A stretch of 64,000 bases of DNA from a halophilic archaeon (GTDB taxonomy: Archaea; Halobacteriota; Halobacteria; Halobacteriales; Haladaptataceae): positions 11,244 to 75,243 of the forward strand of contig QNGA01000015.1 of NCBI GenBank assembly GCA_003298465.1, written 5' to 3'. Both the position numbers and the translations under genes were made by a program. The notes under the pieces were generated by a model. The model did no database searches. It had not been told where the DNA came from and worked only from the letters and a program-made list of their open reading frames with translations. Numbering within the stretch: position 1 is the first letter of the stretch; every line of letters begins with the position of its first letter. This document shows positions 27,249-36,203 of the stretch, piece by piece.

Positions 27249-28052
27249 CTATTTGCTGAATTCAGTCAGCTCTTGGTTGAGTTTCTCTTTTTCCTCGTAG
27301 AAGAGCGCGTGACCACTCTCCTCGAAGCGAACGAGCTCCGTGTTTTCGATTCCGTCGTGGAGCTTCTCTGCCGTCAGCTCAAACGGACAGGCCTCGTCGT
27401 GGACGCCGTGACAGATGAGCGTTGGAACCGAGATGTCCGCGAGGTCGGACCGAAGATCCATCTCGCCGACCGCCTCGATAGATTCGGCCATGGCTTGCGG
27501 TGACGATTCCATGCTCATATTCTGGAGCCAATCTTTCAGCTCGGGACTCGGTGCGGAGTGAAACATCGAGTCGGCGAAGTCACTACTGACCTTCGCTCGG
27601 TCCTCAGAGCATCCCTTAGCAAGGTCCATGAATGCAGCTTCATCGATGCCTTCCGGAAAATCCGGTTTTTCAGCTAGAACAGGACTTGCAGCACCAAGCA
27701 GCGCCAATTTTGCTACGTGCTCCTCGTTATGGCGGCTCATATACCGGGTGATGACCCCTCCACCCATCGAAAAGCCTGCGAGTGTCACGTCCTCGACGTC
27801 GAGTTCGTCGAGAACTGCCTTGAGATCGTCAGCGAACATGTCGAAGTCATATGCGCTCCATGGCTTACTCGACTGTCCGTAGCCGCGAAGGTCGATACCG
27901 ATACATCGGATATCCTCCCTCGGGAGTTGGATGTATTGGTATTCGAACATTCGGTGGGTCAGTGGCCACCCATGTACGAACACGACCGGTGTACCTGATC
28001 CCCAATCCTGACCGAACAATTCCACCCCTTCCTCAACTTCGATTCGGGTCAT
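27249..28052 (-). CDS. Alpha/beta hydrolase (non-haem chloroperoxidase-like)
   Basis: About 267 residues. It has the alpha/beta-hydrolase oxyanion segment VVFVHGWPLTHRMF and the nucleophile elbow GFSMGGG (Ser), with ESGHALFYEE carrying the catalytic His. The acid is likely in LICHGVHDEACPFE. The closest family flavour is the chloroperoxidase/arylesterase group, which usually hydrolyses esters; peroxidase activity is often only a side reaction. The ATG at 28052 (MTRIEVEEGVEL) was preferred over the ATG at 28061. It is divergent from the PAC2 gene. Confidence 0.85.
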   Translation of the reverse strand: MTRIEVEEGVELFGQDWGSGTPVVFVHGWPLTHRMFEYQYIQLPREDIRCIGIDLRGYGQSSKPWSAYDFDMFADDLKAVLDELDVEDVTLAGFSMGGGVITRYMSRHNEEHVAKLALLGAASPVLAEKPDFPEGIDEAAFMDLAKGCSEDRAKVSSDFADSMFHSAPSPELKDWLQNMSMESSPQAMAESIEAVGEMDLRSDLADISVPTLICHGVHDEACPFELTAEKLHDGIENTELVRFEESGHALFYEEKEKLNQELTEFSK

Positions 28053-28176
28053 GCTGACCACTGGCTGGTCAACCGATGTGTATATATGTACTTTGGCATT
28101 GTTTCCGACTAATTGACTAGTTTGCTTTCACAGTAGCCAGGATAGTTTTGTAGCTGTACAGTGTATTCTGTTCGCT

Positions 28177-28947
28177 ATGACCAATACCACCCCAACAGCA
28201 CAGTTTGAAAGCGTCACCGACACGGAGGTGTCATCACCGACACTGATCGAAGGGCTTCCTGGTCTTGGCATGGTAGCCGGAATTGCAGTTGACCAAATCA
28301 CGCGCCAGCTTGGTCTAAGCCACCATGGGAGTATTCGTTCCGAGGCATTCCCGCAAGTCGCAACGTTTGCTAATGGACAAATTCGAGATCCCGTTCGTGT
28401 GTATACCGGAACAGATCCAGATATCTTCACCCTGCAGAGTGATTTCGCTTTTCCACCAACCTCGATTCCGCCGCTTCGAGACTGTTTGCTGCATGAGTTA
28501 GACGTCGAATTTGACCGAGCAATTTTCCTCGTTGGTGCGCCTGCTGAGACAGAAGCCCAAATCGGACAAGTCAGAGGGATAGCAACGACAGATGACTTGG
28601 AAGCGGTTCTTTGGGATGAAGGGATCGAAGTCGCGGCTGATGTCGGGCTCATTGGTGGGGTGACCGGGGCGCTCGCCAACGCCTATTATCAGGCTGGGAT
28701 TCCGACGATAGTCCTGATCGTGGACGCCCATCCTTATTTGCCTGATCCCCAAGCTGCGAAAGCAGTGATCGAGAACGCAGTTGAGCCGCTCGTTTCCTTT
28801 GACATCGACACGACTCCGCTTGAAGAACAGTCTGACCAAATTCAACAGCAGATGGAGCAGATGGCAGACCATCTGCAAGAGCTCTCTGCTCAGCAGTCGC
28901 TCGAACAGTTCCCAATTGAAACCGGCGGCCCAAGCATGTACCAATAA
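28177..28947 (+). CDS. PAC2 family protein (proteasome assembly chaperone-like)
   Basis: 256 residues. LIEGLPGLGMVAGIAVDQIT near residue 28 and VGLIGGVTGALANAYYQAGI near residue 153 are the conserved PAC2 segments. The C-terminal 45 residues are predicted coiled coil rich in Gln and Glu. Archaeal PAC2 proteins resemble the eukaryotic proteasome assembly chaperones PAC1/PAC2; the archaeal role is not firmly known. It appears to be a monocistronic gene. Confidence 0.88.
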   Translation: MTNTTPTAQFESVTDTEVSSPTLIEGLPGLGMVAGIAVDQITRQLGLSHHGSIRSEAFPQVATFANGQIRDPVRVYTGTDPDIFTLQSDFAFPPTSIPPLRDCLLHELDVEFDRAIFLVGAPAETEAQIGQVRGIATTDDLEAVLWDEGIEVAADVGLIGGVTGALANAYYQAGIPTIVLIVDAHPYLPDPQAAKAVIENAVEPLVSFDIDTTPLEEQSDQIQQQMEQMADHLQELSAQQSLEQFPIETGGPSMYQ

Positions 28948-29519
28948 TGGGTCTCGGCATGATCCGAAATCCCTAGCAGGATTCGTCACTATCAACCGTC
29001 TCCTGGCGGAGACGGATTTCATGCTTCCCCCGAGAGCGGCAACCCGCCGGCTTCCACTTCCGTTTATCGCCGTAAGCAGAAGTGGAACGCACACCACCAC
29101 TTCCGATGTGATCACCCATCATATCGGCTCTCACCTCTGAATACAGCATCACAAGGCGCTATAAACTACATACTGCGATATCAAATTGCCTCGAGATAGA
29201 AGATGAAACTATACCTGCTATAGAGGGGCCAGAAGGGGCGGGTTCGAAGTCTTAGTTGGTCTCGGTATCTCTGAGGAACGTCCCGAATCGGGAACCCGTG
29301 TTCAAAATTCCACCTCCGCAAGGTTTGATCGGCTAAGAGTATGTTTTCACTCGATTTCGGCATGCTTTTTCAACAACGTGAGCGTATTATCAGCAGTCAT
29401 CCAGCAAGCCAGAGTCGATCGTACAACGATGTCGAATCGTACACGGGGTCACTCGACCTACAAACGCTGGGCGATTTATCGCAAGTCAGTTCGATGGGAC
29501 TCATAAGCCAAAGCCACTA
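28948..29519. other. Intergenic region with repeat copy B
   Basis: Holds the perfect hairpin CCGTCTCC/GGAGACGG (28996-29015) and repeat copy B. The remaining 450 bases contain short frames without acidic bias or known motifs. Nothing else was identified. Confidence 0.5.
29013..29066. repeat. Hairpin-headed repeat, copy B
   Basis: Second copy of the 53-54 base repeat, same orientation as copy A and about 2.1 kb away. The hairpin (28996-29015) runs directly into it. Confidence 0.6.
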
Positions 29520-29945
29520 TCAGAAACCTTCGGTAAAGACCCTCACCTTGCCACCGTTGGTAATGCCAACATCAATCGTTGTTTTCAGTTCGTTTTGTTT
29601 CGTACACTCTTCAAGGACGCTGTAGAGATGTGTATAGAGCTCCGGACGACAGTGCGCGATCTTGATGCCGGCCTCATCCCCATGTGAGTAGACACTGGCG
29701 ACCAATTCATCAAAGCTCGTTCCCGGAGATACAGAAAATTGAATTGGCGACCGAATCGTCCGGACTAATTCTAATGTTCGACGAGCCTTCTCAATATTCT
29801 GTTCTGCTGCCCGTTCGACAGCGCTGATGTTCGAGTTGGTCGTCCCCAGTCGGTCCGCCACTTCCTGTTGTGTCTGTCCCTGCTCTCGAAGTTCGAGTAC
29901 CTCAACCTGCCGTTCGGTCAGTGTCGTCGAGTCCACAGATACCAT
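29520..29945 (-). CDS. tfx: Tfx family DNA-binding regulator
   Basis: 141 residues. The N-terminal helix-turn-helix (LTERQVEVLELREQGQTQQE followed by VADRLGTTNSNISAVERAA) and the C-terminal domain match Tfx. In Methanothermobacter Tfx binds the promoter of the molybdenum formylmethanofuran dehydrogenase operon. Here it diverges from a molybdate/tungstate transporter with 59 bases between the start codons, and a palindrome sits in that gap. It is probably a molybdenum-linked regulator of the transporter and perhaps of other Mo genes in this window. Confidence 0.87.
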   Translation of the reverse strand: MVSVDSTTLTERQVEVLELREQGQTQQEVADRLGTTNSNISAVERAAEQNIEKARRTLELVRTIRSPIQFSVSPGTSFDELVASVYSHGDEAGIKIAHCRPELYTHLYSVLEECTKQNELKTTIDVGITNGGKVRVFTEGF

Positions 29946-29951
29946 ACTGAT

Positions 29952-29969
29952 TCAAACAGATGTGTTTGA
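29952..29969. promoter_or_regulatory. Palindromic operator candidate between tfx and wtpA
   Basis: TCAAACA (29952-29958), GATG, TGTTTGA (29963-29969): a perfect seven-base inverted repeat. A further half-site TCAAAC occurs at 29983-29988. Its position between divergent start codons suggests a Tfx binding site that controls both genes. Confidence 0.55.
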
Positions 29970-30004
29970 GATAAGCTTTTCCCTCAAACGATTCTCTACT
30001 TTGT

Positions 30005-31036
30005 ATGGCGGAGAATAGACGCCACAATACGCGTCGAAAATTTCTCCTAACTGCTAGTACAGCGGCCTTCGCTGGGATTGTGGGCTGTACTGGTGGAAGC
30101 GGTCAAGATGGTAGCCAATCGACGACGATTGCTATCCTCGCGGCAGGGAGCCTCCAGAATGCACTGGCTAACGGGCTCAAGCCCACTGTAGACGTCCCGG
30201 TTCAGATCGAGTCACACGGCTCGGCGACGGTCGCTCGTATGATTGACGAGGGGCAACGTAACCCCGATATCGTCTCGGTCGCCGACGTGGCCCTCTTCGA
30301 GGAGCCACTATCACCCCCGTGGCACTCCGTATTCACCAGCAACTCGGTCGTCATCGCATATAATCCGAACACAGATGGGGGGCAGCAACTTGCCGAGGCC
30401 GGTCCGGAGAACTGGTACGAACCGATAGCCAACGGGAACGTCAGCATCGGCCGAACCGACCCTGACCAGGATCCGCTGGGATATCGTACCCTCTTCGTGC
30501 TCGAACTCGCCTCAAAGTACTACGACGACGCATCGAATATAAGAAAACAGAGCCTCCATCAGAACCAGATCTATCCCGAAACGTCGCTGCTCAGCCAGTT
30601 CGAAACTGGCTCTATCGATGCGGCAATTGCCTACCGCAATATGGCCGTCGAACGCGATTACGAGTACATCGAGTTGCCGGACCAGATCAATTTGAGTGAT
30701 CCACAGTACGCCGAGGACTGGTACGCAACAACCTCGTACACACTGCCGAGCGGCCAGGAGATTCAGGGCGGACTCATTAGCTACTGCTCGACCATTCGTC
30801 ACATAAGCAATGCCGCAATCTCCGTGTTCGACGTACATACGACCGGGAGCTACCTCGAGGAACACGGATTCCTCCTGCGCGAGCAATTCCCGGACTATAT
30901 CGGCGAAGTGCCACAGCGTGTCAGACAGGTAACCGATAAGTCCAACGGAGATCAGGCCAGTGAGGATCAACCCCAGCTCGGCAGTTCTAAGAAGAAGCTA
31001 TCCCCGGCAGTTTCAGACATAACCGTACTGATTTGA
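30005..31036 (+). CDS. wtpA: Molybdate/tungstate ABC transporter, binding lipoprotein
   Basis: 343 residues. A Tat-type lipoprotein signal (RRKFLLTASTAAFAGIVGC) precedes a WtpA/ModA-like solute-binding domain. AAGSLQNAL near residue 46 is the typical anion-binding start, and ETGSIDAAIAYRNMAVE and GRTDPDQDPLGYRTLFVLEL match the WtpA subfamily. It captures molybdate or tungstate outside the membrane and hands it to the permease encoded next, whose ATG directly follows the stop codon. The C-terminal 40 residues are poorly conserved. Molybdate supply fits the molybdopterin enzyme at 53-56 kb. Confidence 0.88.
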   Translation: MAENRRHNTRRKFLLTASTAAFAGIVGCTGGSGQDGSQSTTIAILAAGSLQNALANGLKPTVDVPVQIESHGSATVARMIDEGQRNPDIVSVADVALFEEPLSPPWHSVFTSNSVVIAYNPNTDGGQQLAEAGPENWYEPIANGNVSIGRTDPDQDPLGYRTLFVLELASKYYDDASNIRKQSLHQNQIYPETSLLSQFETGSIDAAIAYRNMAVERDYEYIELPDQINLSDPQYAEDWYATTSYTLPSGQEIQGGLISYCSTIRHISNAAISVFDVHTTGSYLEEHGFLLREQFPDYIGEVPQRVRQVTDKSNGDQASEDQPQLGSSKKKLSPAVSDITVLI

Positions 31037-31852
31037 ATGACAACACGCTCGGACTCGACTCAATCGGAAACGGTGACATTCGGGCTTGACTGGCTCAGCA
31101 TTGCGCTCATTCTCGGATGCGTGTTACTCCTGTACTACGTCGTGCCGATGGTGTCGCTATTTCTCTCGGTACCGCCGAGAGATATCCTTGCACGGATGAA
31201 CAATCCAACCGTCATGGATTCGGCGACCACATCGTTGCTGTCGGCCTCAATCAGTACGGTCATGGCAACACTATTCGGCTTACCGCTCGCGTATTGGCTT
31301 GCACGCACCGAGGGGTCTGTAACGAAAGTAGTCCTCGCGATCGTGGTCCTCCCGTTAGTGCTCCCCCCGACAGTCGGCGGAATCGTGTTGCTCACCGTCT
31401 TCGGCCCTGGCTCACCGCTCGGTGAAACCGCAGTCGCCGCTGGCTTCCCGCTCACTCGGTCGCTCGCCGGAGTGGTGCTTGCCCAGACGTTCGTCGCATC
31501 GCCGTTTGTGGTCGTGACGGCCAAAGCGGCGTTCGAAAGCGTCGACCAGACGCTCGAATACGCCTCTCGGTCTCTCGGGAAGAGCCGATTGACGACCGCT
31601 CACCACGTGACGCTACCCCTAGCCGGCCCTGGCATTCTCGCCGGAGTGACGCTCGCCTTCGCGCGGGCGATCGGTGAGTTCGGAGCGACGATGATGATGG
31701 CGTACTATCCCCGGACAATGCCCGTTCAGATTTGGGTGGCGTTCATCGAACTCGGCCTGGACAACGCCTATCCGATGGCGATACTGCTGGTCGTAATCGC
31801 CGCCATGGCACTGTTGATTCTCAACACCATCGCCTCAAACCCATGGGAATGA
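31037..31852 (+). CDS. wtpB: Molybdate/tungstate ABC transporter permease
   Basis: 271 residues, six membrane segments. The ABC-permease EAA loop is visible in YASRSLGKSRLTTAHHVTLPLAGP[31622 region], followed by AFARAIGEFGATMMMAYYP, a ModB/CysT hallmark. It starts with no gap after wtpA, and its stop overlaps the start of wtpC (ATGA). It is the membrane channel for molybdate or tungstate. Confidence 0.9.
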   Translation: MTTRSDSTQSETVTFGLDWLSIALILGCVLLLYYVVPMVSLFLSVPPRDILARMNNPTVMDSATTSLLSASISTVMATLFGLPLAYWLARTEGSVTKVVLAIVVLPLVLPPTVGGIVLLTVFGPGSPLGETAVAAGFPLTRSLAGVVLAQTFVASPFVVVTAKAAFESVDQTLEYASRSLGKSRLTTAHHVTLPLAGPGILAGVTLAFARAIGEFGATMMMAYYPRTMPVQIWVAFIELGLDNAYPMAILLVVIAAMALLILNTIASNPWE

Positions 31853-32895
31853 CACTCGAACTCTCTCAATTGAGTAAAGCCTACGGCCAGTTCGACTTCG
31901 GCCCCGTGGATCTGACGGTCGATGAGAAAGTGCTCGCCGTTCTAGGGCCATCCGGAAGCGGGAAAACGACGCTGCTCTCGCTGATCGCCGGTCTCGCCAG
32001 TCCGGATTCGGGATCGATTTTGCTCAACGGGAGAGAACTGATCGGTCAGTCGCTCGAAGATCGGCATGTGGGGATGGTCTTCCAAGAGGGAGCACTCTTT
32101 CCACACATGACCGCCCGGGAGAATATCGAGTACGCGACTGCAACCAGCGATCGCGTCGACGAGCTTGCGACGCTCTTAGAACTAGGGGAGGTCCTCCACA
32201 GGAAGCCCCCGACTCTCTCTGGTGGGGAACGCCAACGAGTCGCCCTCGCGCGAACGCTGGCAACAGACCCGGACGTGTTACTCCTCGACGAGCCGTTGTC
32301 GAGCCTCGACGCGCCGATCCGGAAACGGCTCCGAGACGAACTACACAGCTTGTTCGAATCGCTCGATATACCGATTCTATACGTCACACACAACCAGCGG
32401 ACTGCGACGGCACTCGGAGACCGGATCGCCATCGTTCGAGACGGAGAAGTGGAACAGGCCGGGTCGCCGTCGACAGTGCTCACGCGGCCAACGAGTCGGT
32501 TCGTCGCCCGCTTTACCGGGAACGAGAACCTCTTCGAGGGGGCAGTGACCGACCGAACCGCAGACGGAGCAAGGGTTCGGTTTGGCGACATCCAGTTCCA
32601 AACGACCACGTCGGATATCCCTACGTCGGCAGTGACTGTCTGTATCCATCCGTCACGGATCGAGGTCGAAGCACCCTACGTTGCTGATAGTGACCGGACG
32701 GTGAACACAGCCACAGGGACGGTTGCTCGTTGGTTGAACGAGGGGAACGAGTATCGGGTCGATATCCAGATTGAAGCGAGCTCGCTCACTTTCACGGCGA
32801 ACGTTCGCCCGCCGACGTTCGAACGACTGGCTCTTGAGGACGGCTCAGAAATCAAAGTGCTAGTCTCGCAAGAGTCGATTCACCTGATTCCGTAA
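31849..32895 (+). CDS. wtpC: Molybdate/tungstate ABC transporter ATPase
   Basis: About 348 residues. Walker A is GPSGSGKTTLLS, the Q-loop is VGMVFQEGALFPHM, the ABC signature is LSGGERQRVALARTL, Walker B is DVLLLDEPLSSLD, and the switch His is in YVTHNQ. A C-terminal TOBE/MOP-like domain (about 250-348) may bind molybdate and regulate the pump. The ATG at 31849 overlaps the wtpB stop by four bases; upstream extension of the frame is a shadow of wtpB. Confidence 0.92.
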   Translation: MTLELSQLSKAYGQFDFGPVDLTVDEKVLAVLGPSGSGKTTLLSLIAGLASPDSGSILLNGRELIGQSLEDRHVGMVFQEGALFPHMTARENIEYATATSDRVDELATLLELGEVLHRKPPTLSGGERQRVALARTLATDPDVLLLDEPLSSLDAPIRKRLRDELHSLFESLDIPILYVTHNQRTATALGDRIAIVRDGEVEQAGSPSTVLTRPTSRFVARFTGNENLFEGAVTDRTADGARVRFGDIQFQTTTSDIPTSAVTVCIHPSRIEVEAPYVADSDRTVNTATGTVARWLNEGNEYRVDIQIEASSLTFTANVRPPTFERLALEDGSEIKVLVSQESIHLIP

Positions 32896-32950
32896 CTCGA
32901 GTAGTTTCGATACTTACAGTATCTTTATTAGGGTTCGAAAAAGGATAGAA

Positions 32951-34267
32951 ATGGTAGCTATGGGTATTGAAAGACATTACCAAAGGGAGTTCGTCCGAAC
33001 GTTCTTTACCTCACCCACAGCAGTTGAGGGGGAAGATGATTCCGCGAAAATGGTCCAGAGCGCGTCTGAACTTCGTGGAATGGAGGCTCCAGACGTTTGG
33101 GTTCCGGACAACGAGGATGCAACGGCACCGTCCATGCGCGACGAGGGCGTCGAAAACATCATTCAGGTCGTCTCCGAGAATGGAGCCGATTTCCCTGGCG
33201 AAATCCATCCTCGCGTTGTCTGGCATCGCGAGGAACCCTCGACGCGATACCAGGGTTTCCAACATATGTTGCGAATCGCTGATCCTGATAACGGCGCTGT
33301 CGAGCACATCGACGGCTTCGTGATCCCGGAAGTGGGTGATATCGATGATTGGAAGAAGGCCGATGAGTTTTTCACCATTGTCGAGAACGAGTATGGCCTC
33401 GAAGAGAGGAGCCTCTCTATGTCGGTCATCATTGAGAGTGGTGAGGCCGAACTGGCCCTAAGCGATCTCCGGGAAGAGATGGGTAGGCCTTCCAATAATC
33501 TTGAGCGGCTCTTTATGCTCGTCGACGGTGAAGTCGACTACACAAAGGACATGCGCGCGATGACGCCCACTGGCGAACTGCCGGCGTGGCCGGAACTGCG
33601 CCATAACACATCCCGCGGTGCGAGTGCCGCCGGTCTGATCGCGGTCGATGGCCCATACGACGACATCCGTGATATCGAAGGGTACAACAAGCGTATGACT
33701 GACAATCGGGCGAAGGGCATGACCGGCATCTGGTCGCTGACCCCGGGCCAGGTCGTTGAGGCAAACAAGGCACCACTGCCACCAAAGACCGGCAGCTGGC
33801 TCTTGGAGGTCAACGATCACGAAATCGAGCTTGAAGAGAAGGACGGATACCAGATCTATGATGGCAATAAACTAGAACTCGAAGAAACTGGCGATAGCCA
33901 GTACGTTCTGCGCGTCGACGGGGATGAACAAGTACTCGATGAGGATGAACTGCGTGAAGAACTGCTAGACTTGACTGCGTACGTCCCGAGCATGGACGAC
34001 ATCGTCGACTCGATGGAGGAGTTCGAGGCGGCCAAGGAAGCGGGGAAGGGCGCCATTGCCATGACACAGGCAGCGACGTTGGTCATTGACGGCATCGAAA
34101 TCGAGGTGAGCAACGATCGAATGTGGGACGAAGCCACCTATCAGGCCGCACAGACACCAATCACCTTGTTCCAGGACGTCTATGGGAACCGGCCGGACCA
34201 GCACGAGGAGTTGGAGGAGATGTATGGCACGGACGTCGTCGAACGTGCCACGAACGTAGGCAACTAG
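32951..34267 (+). CDS. aceB: Malate synthase, haloarchaeal type
   Basis: 438 residues. It strongly resembles the small haloarchaeal malate synthase (AceB of Haloferax, about 433 residues). The N-terminal REFVRTFFTSPTAVEGEDDS and the segments DVWVPDNEDATAPSMR, EIHPRVVWHRE and RGASAAGLIAVDGPYDDI are characteristic. It condenses glyoxylate and acetyl-CoA to malate in the glyoxylate cycle. A TATA-like TTTATTA lies about 24 bases before the ATG at 32951, fitting a leaderless message; an ATG at 32960 is possible. Its usual partner isocitrate lyase is not in this window. It would help growth on C2 carbon, matching the acetyl-CoA output of xsc-pta. Confidence 0.93.
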   Translation: MVAMGIERHYQREFVRTFFTSPTAVEGEDDSAKMVQSASELRGMEAPDVWVPDNEDATAPSMRDEGVENIIQVVSENGADFPGEIHPRVVWHREEPSTRYQGFQHMLRIADPDNGAVEHIDGFVIPEVGDIDDWKKADEFFTIVENEYGLEERSLSMSVIIESGEAELALSDLREEMGRPSNNLERLFMLVDGEVDYTKDMRAMTPTGELPAWPELRHNTSRGASAAGLIAVDGPYDDIRDIEGYNKRMTDNRAKGMTGIWSLTPGQVVEANKAPLPPKTGSWLLEVNDHEIELEEKDGYQIYDGNKLELEETGDSQYVLRVDGDEQVLDEDELREELLDLTAYVPSMDDIVDSMEEFEAAKEAGKGAIAMTQAATLVIDGIEIEVSNDRMWDEATYQAAQTPITLFQDVYGNRPDQHEELEEMYGTDVVERATNVGN

Positions 34268-34455
34268 AAGTCCACTAGTTTCTCCTCTCTGTTCATTATT
34301 TCAGAGTTAGCCAGAATATTTGATTGAGTTAAAATTCAGCAGTACAGATGCGATTTAGGGTGGTTGGAAACTATATATGACAAGTATGACACTAATTCGA
34401 TGTGTGTTGACTCACCACAAGGGATAAATAATGAAGAATAGAACAGAGCAACACT

Positions 34456-35688
34456 ATGTTCGAGTCAGACACGGTCTGGGAATTGAATGTGTCTCAGAAC
34501 ATCCGATTCGGAATAGGTTCAATCAAAGAACTACCATCTCTATTTAAACGATACAATGCATCTACAACGATAATCATAACTGACCCAGGGGTAGAGAAAG
34601 CCGGAATCATCAACGATATCGAAGGTGAAATCCCGGGCAATATCGATTATCACGTTTATTCAAAAGTAAAACCGGAACCAACATTATCTGTGTATGAGGG
34701 TTCAATAAATTTCGCTAAAGAAGTTGATCCAGACCTGATTATTGGAGTCGGCGGGGGTAGTTCAATGGACGTGGCCAAGACAACGGGAATTGTTTATGAA
34801 TATGGTGGTGATCTTTTAAAATACGCTGCGCCACCCACAGGCGATGGAAAGCAAATCCCTGATCATGGAATTCCGACAATTTGCATTCCTACAACAGCCG
34901 GAACTGGGTCAGAAACATCTCCTGTTTCAGTGATTTCACTACCTGATGAAGATCTTAAAGTGGGCGTGACCAGCCGCTACCAAATTCCAGATACTGCGCT
35001 TGTCGATCCGTCACTAATGGTTTCATTGCCTCCTGGGCCAACGGCTTCTTCGGGGATGGATGCTCTAAGCCATGCGCTTGAAGCGTATACTACACCATCC
35101 TTTGATACGAAGGCACGTCCCTCTAATCCTATGGAACGGCCGGACTATGGAGGACGGACACTTGTAACGGATAAATTAGCTAAGACATCTATTGAATTGG
35201 TTGCTAACAACCTGCAGCATGCCGTGAATAATAGTAGGGATTTGACCGCTCGACGGAACATGGCGTTAGCAAGTTTGTTGGCTGGAATAGCGTTCACAAA
35301 CGCAGGTGTTACAGCTAATCATGCTTTAGCTATGGCAACAGGAAGTAAATTCGAAATTCCCCATGGCACTGCAGTTGCGATTTATCTTCCCGCAGTCATT
35401 CAGTTTAATGCACCTGTTGAACCTGAGCGGTTTAGTGAAGTCGCAGAAATTTTTGGGATTGAGGCGACGAACAAGGACACGATCGAGAGTGCTCTGCAAG
35501 CAAGTAGAATAGTTGAAGATTTTGCTGCCGCTATAAATATTCCAAGTGGAGTGAGTGAATTTGGAGTCACCGACTCAGATATTCCTATTTTAGCAGAAAA
35601 GGCTCTGCAATTAGAACGGCTGATGAATGGAAATCCGCGTAGAGCTGACCAAGAGGATCTTGAAAGGATTATACGCAATTCCTTATAA
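34456..35688 (+). CDS. Iron-containing alcohol dehydrogenase (HOT-like)
   Basis: 410 residues. It has the NAD-binding loop GVGGGSSMDVAK, and PTTAGTGSETSPVSV. The four metal ligands of group III (iron) alcohol dehydrogenases are all present: D and H in MDALSHALEAY, H in GVTANHALAM, H in FEIPHGTAVAI. An insertion with RPSNPMERPDYGGRT resembles the hydroxyacid-oxoacid transhydrogenase (ADHFE1) branch. The substrate is unknown. Given its neighbours it could interconvert isethionate and sulfoacetaldehyde, as the iron ADH SarD does in Bilophila, or act on another hydroxyacid. Base composition drops in GC from here. Confidence 0.8.
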   Translation: MFESDTVWELNVSQNIRFGIGSIKELPSLFKRYNASTTIIITDPGVEKAGIINDIEGEIPGNIDYHVYSKVKPEPTLSVYEGSINFAKEVDPDLIIGVGGGSSMDVAKTTGIVYEYGGDLLKYAAPPTGDGKQIPDHGIPTICIPTTAGTGSETSPVSVISLPDEDLKVGVTSRYQIPDTALVDPSLMVSLPPGPTASSGMDALSHALEAYTTPSFDTKARPSNPMERPDYGGRTLVTDKLAKTSIELVANNLQHAVNNSRDLTARRNMALASLLAGIAFTNAGVTANHALAMATGSKFEIPHGTAVAIYLPAVIQFNAPVEPERFSEVAEIFGIEATNKDTIESALQASRIVEDFAAAINIPSGVSEFGVTDSDIPILAEKALQLERLMNGNPRRADQEDLERIIRNSL

Positions 35689-35837
35689 AATCATCAAACT
35701 AAGCTCTATTCATCACTACGTAAAATTCTCTTTCTATTCGATGGAGAAAAAGTTATAGAAGAACTTACTCAAGCGGTGTCCGAATTGTTTAGAATAGCTA
35801 ATTTAGATAGCTATCAGTTTGGAAACAGAATCCGTAG

Positions 35838-36203
35838 CTAGATAGAGACGATTATTTCTCCGTCTTGAACCTTAACAGGGTAGGAGGGGAGTTTTACATT
35901 CGGTCGAGAAAGACATTCACCAGACGTAATATCGAACTCCCAACCATGCCATGGACAATTTAACACTTCATCTTCACGTGTCCACTGAATAGTAAGTTCG
36001 AGTGTGTCTCGATCGAAGGTTGACTCTTGAGTACCCGTTACTGTACCTTCACAGGCGGGCCCACCCTGGTGAGGGCACCAATTCAAAAAAGCATGATATT
36101 GATCATCTTTCCTGAAGACAGCAATTTCTTTGCCCTCAAGTTGAATAATAAACCGTTCTCCGGGCGAGATATCTCCTTCTTCGGCTATAACGTGGTCGGT
36201 CAT
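35838..36203 (-). CDS. Rieske [2Fe-2S] ferredoxin-like protein
   Basis: 121 residues. The Rieske cluster ligands are C-x-H in NWCPHQGGPACEG and C-x2-H in LNCPWHGWEFDI. The domain is a stand-alone Rieske ferredoxin of the type that feeds oxygenases or accompanies hydrolases of aromatic or heterocyclic breakdown. It overlaps the amidohydrolase stop by four bases (ATGA), so they are co-translated. No oxygenase is present here. Confidence 0.87.
   Translation of the reverse strand: MTDHVIAEEGDISPGERFIIQLEGKEIAVFRKDDQYHAFLNWCPHQGGPACEGTVTGTQESTFDRDTLELTIQWTREDEVLNCPWHGWEFDITSGECLSRPNVKLPSYPVKVQDGEIIVSI

Noticed and set aside
26778..27503. 241-codon plus-strand frame
   Set aside because: Runs through the repeat and antisense to the alpha/beta hydrolase; no motif.
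29225..29260. tRNA-like GGTTCGAAGTC
   Set aside because: No matching acceptor stem or cloverleaf around it.
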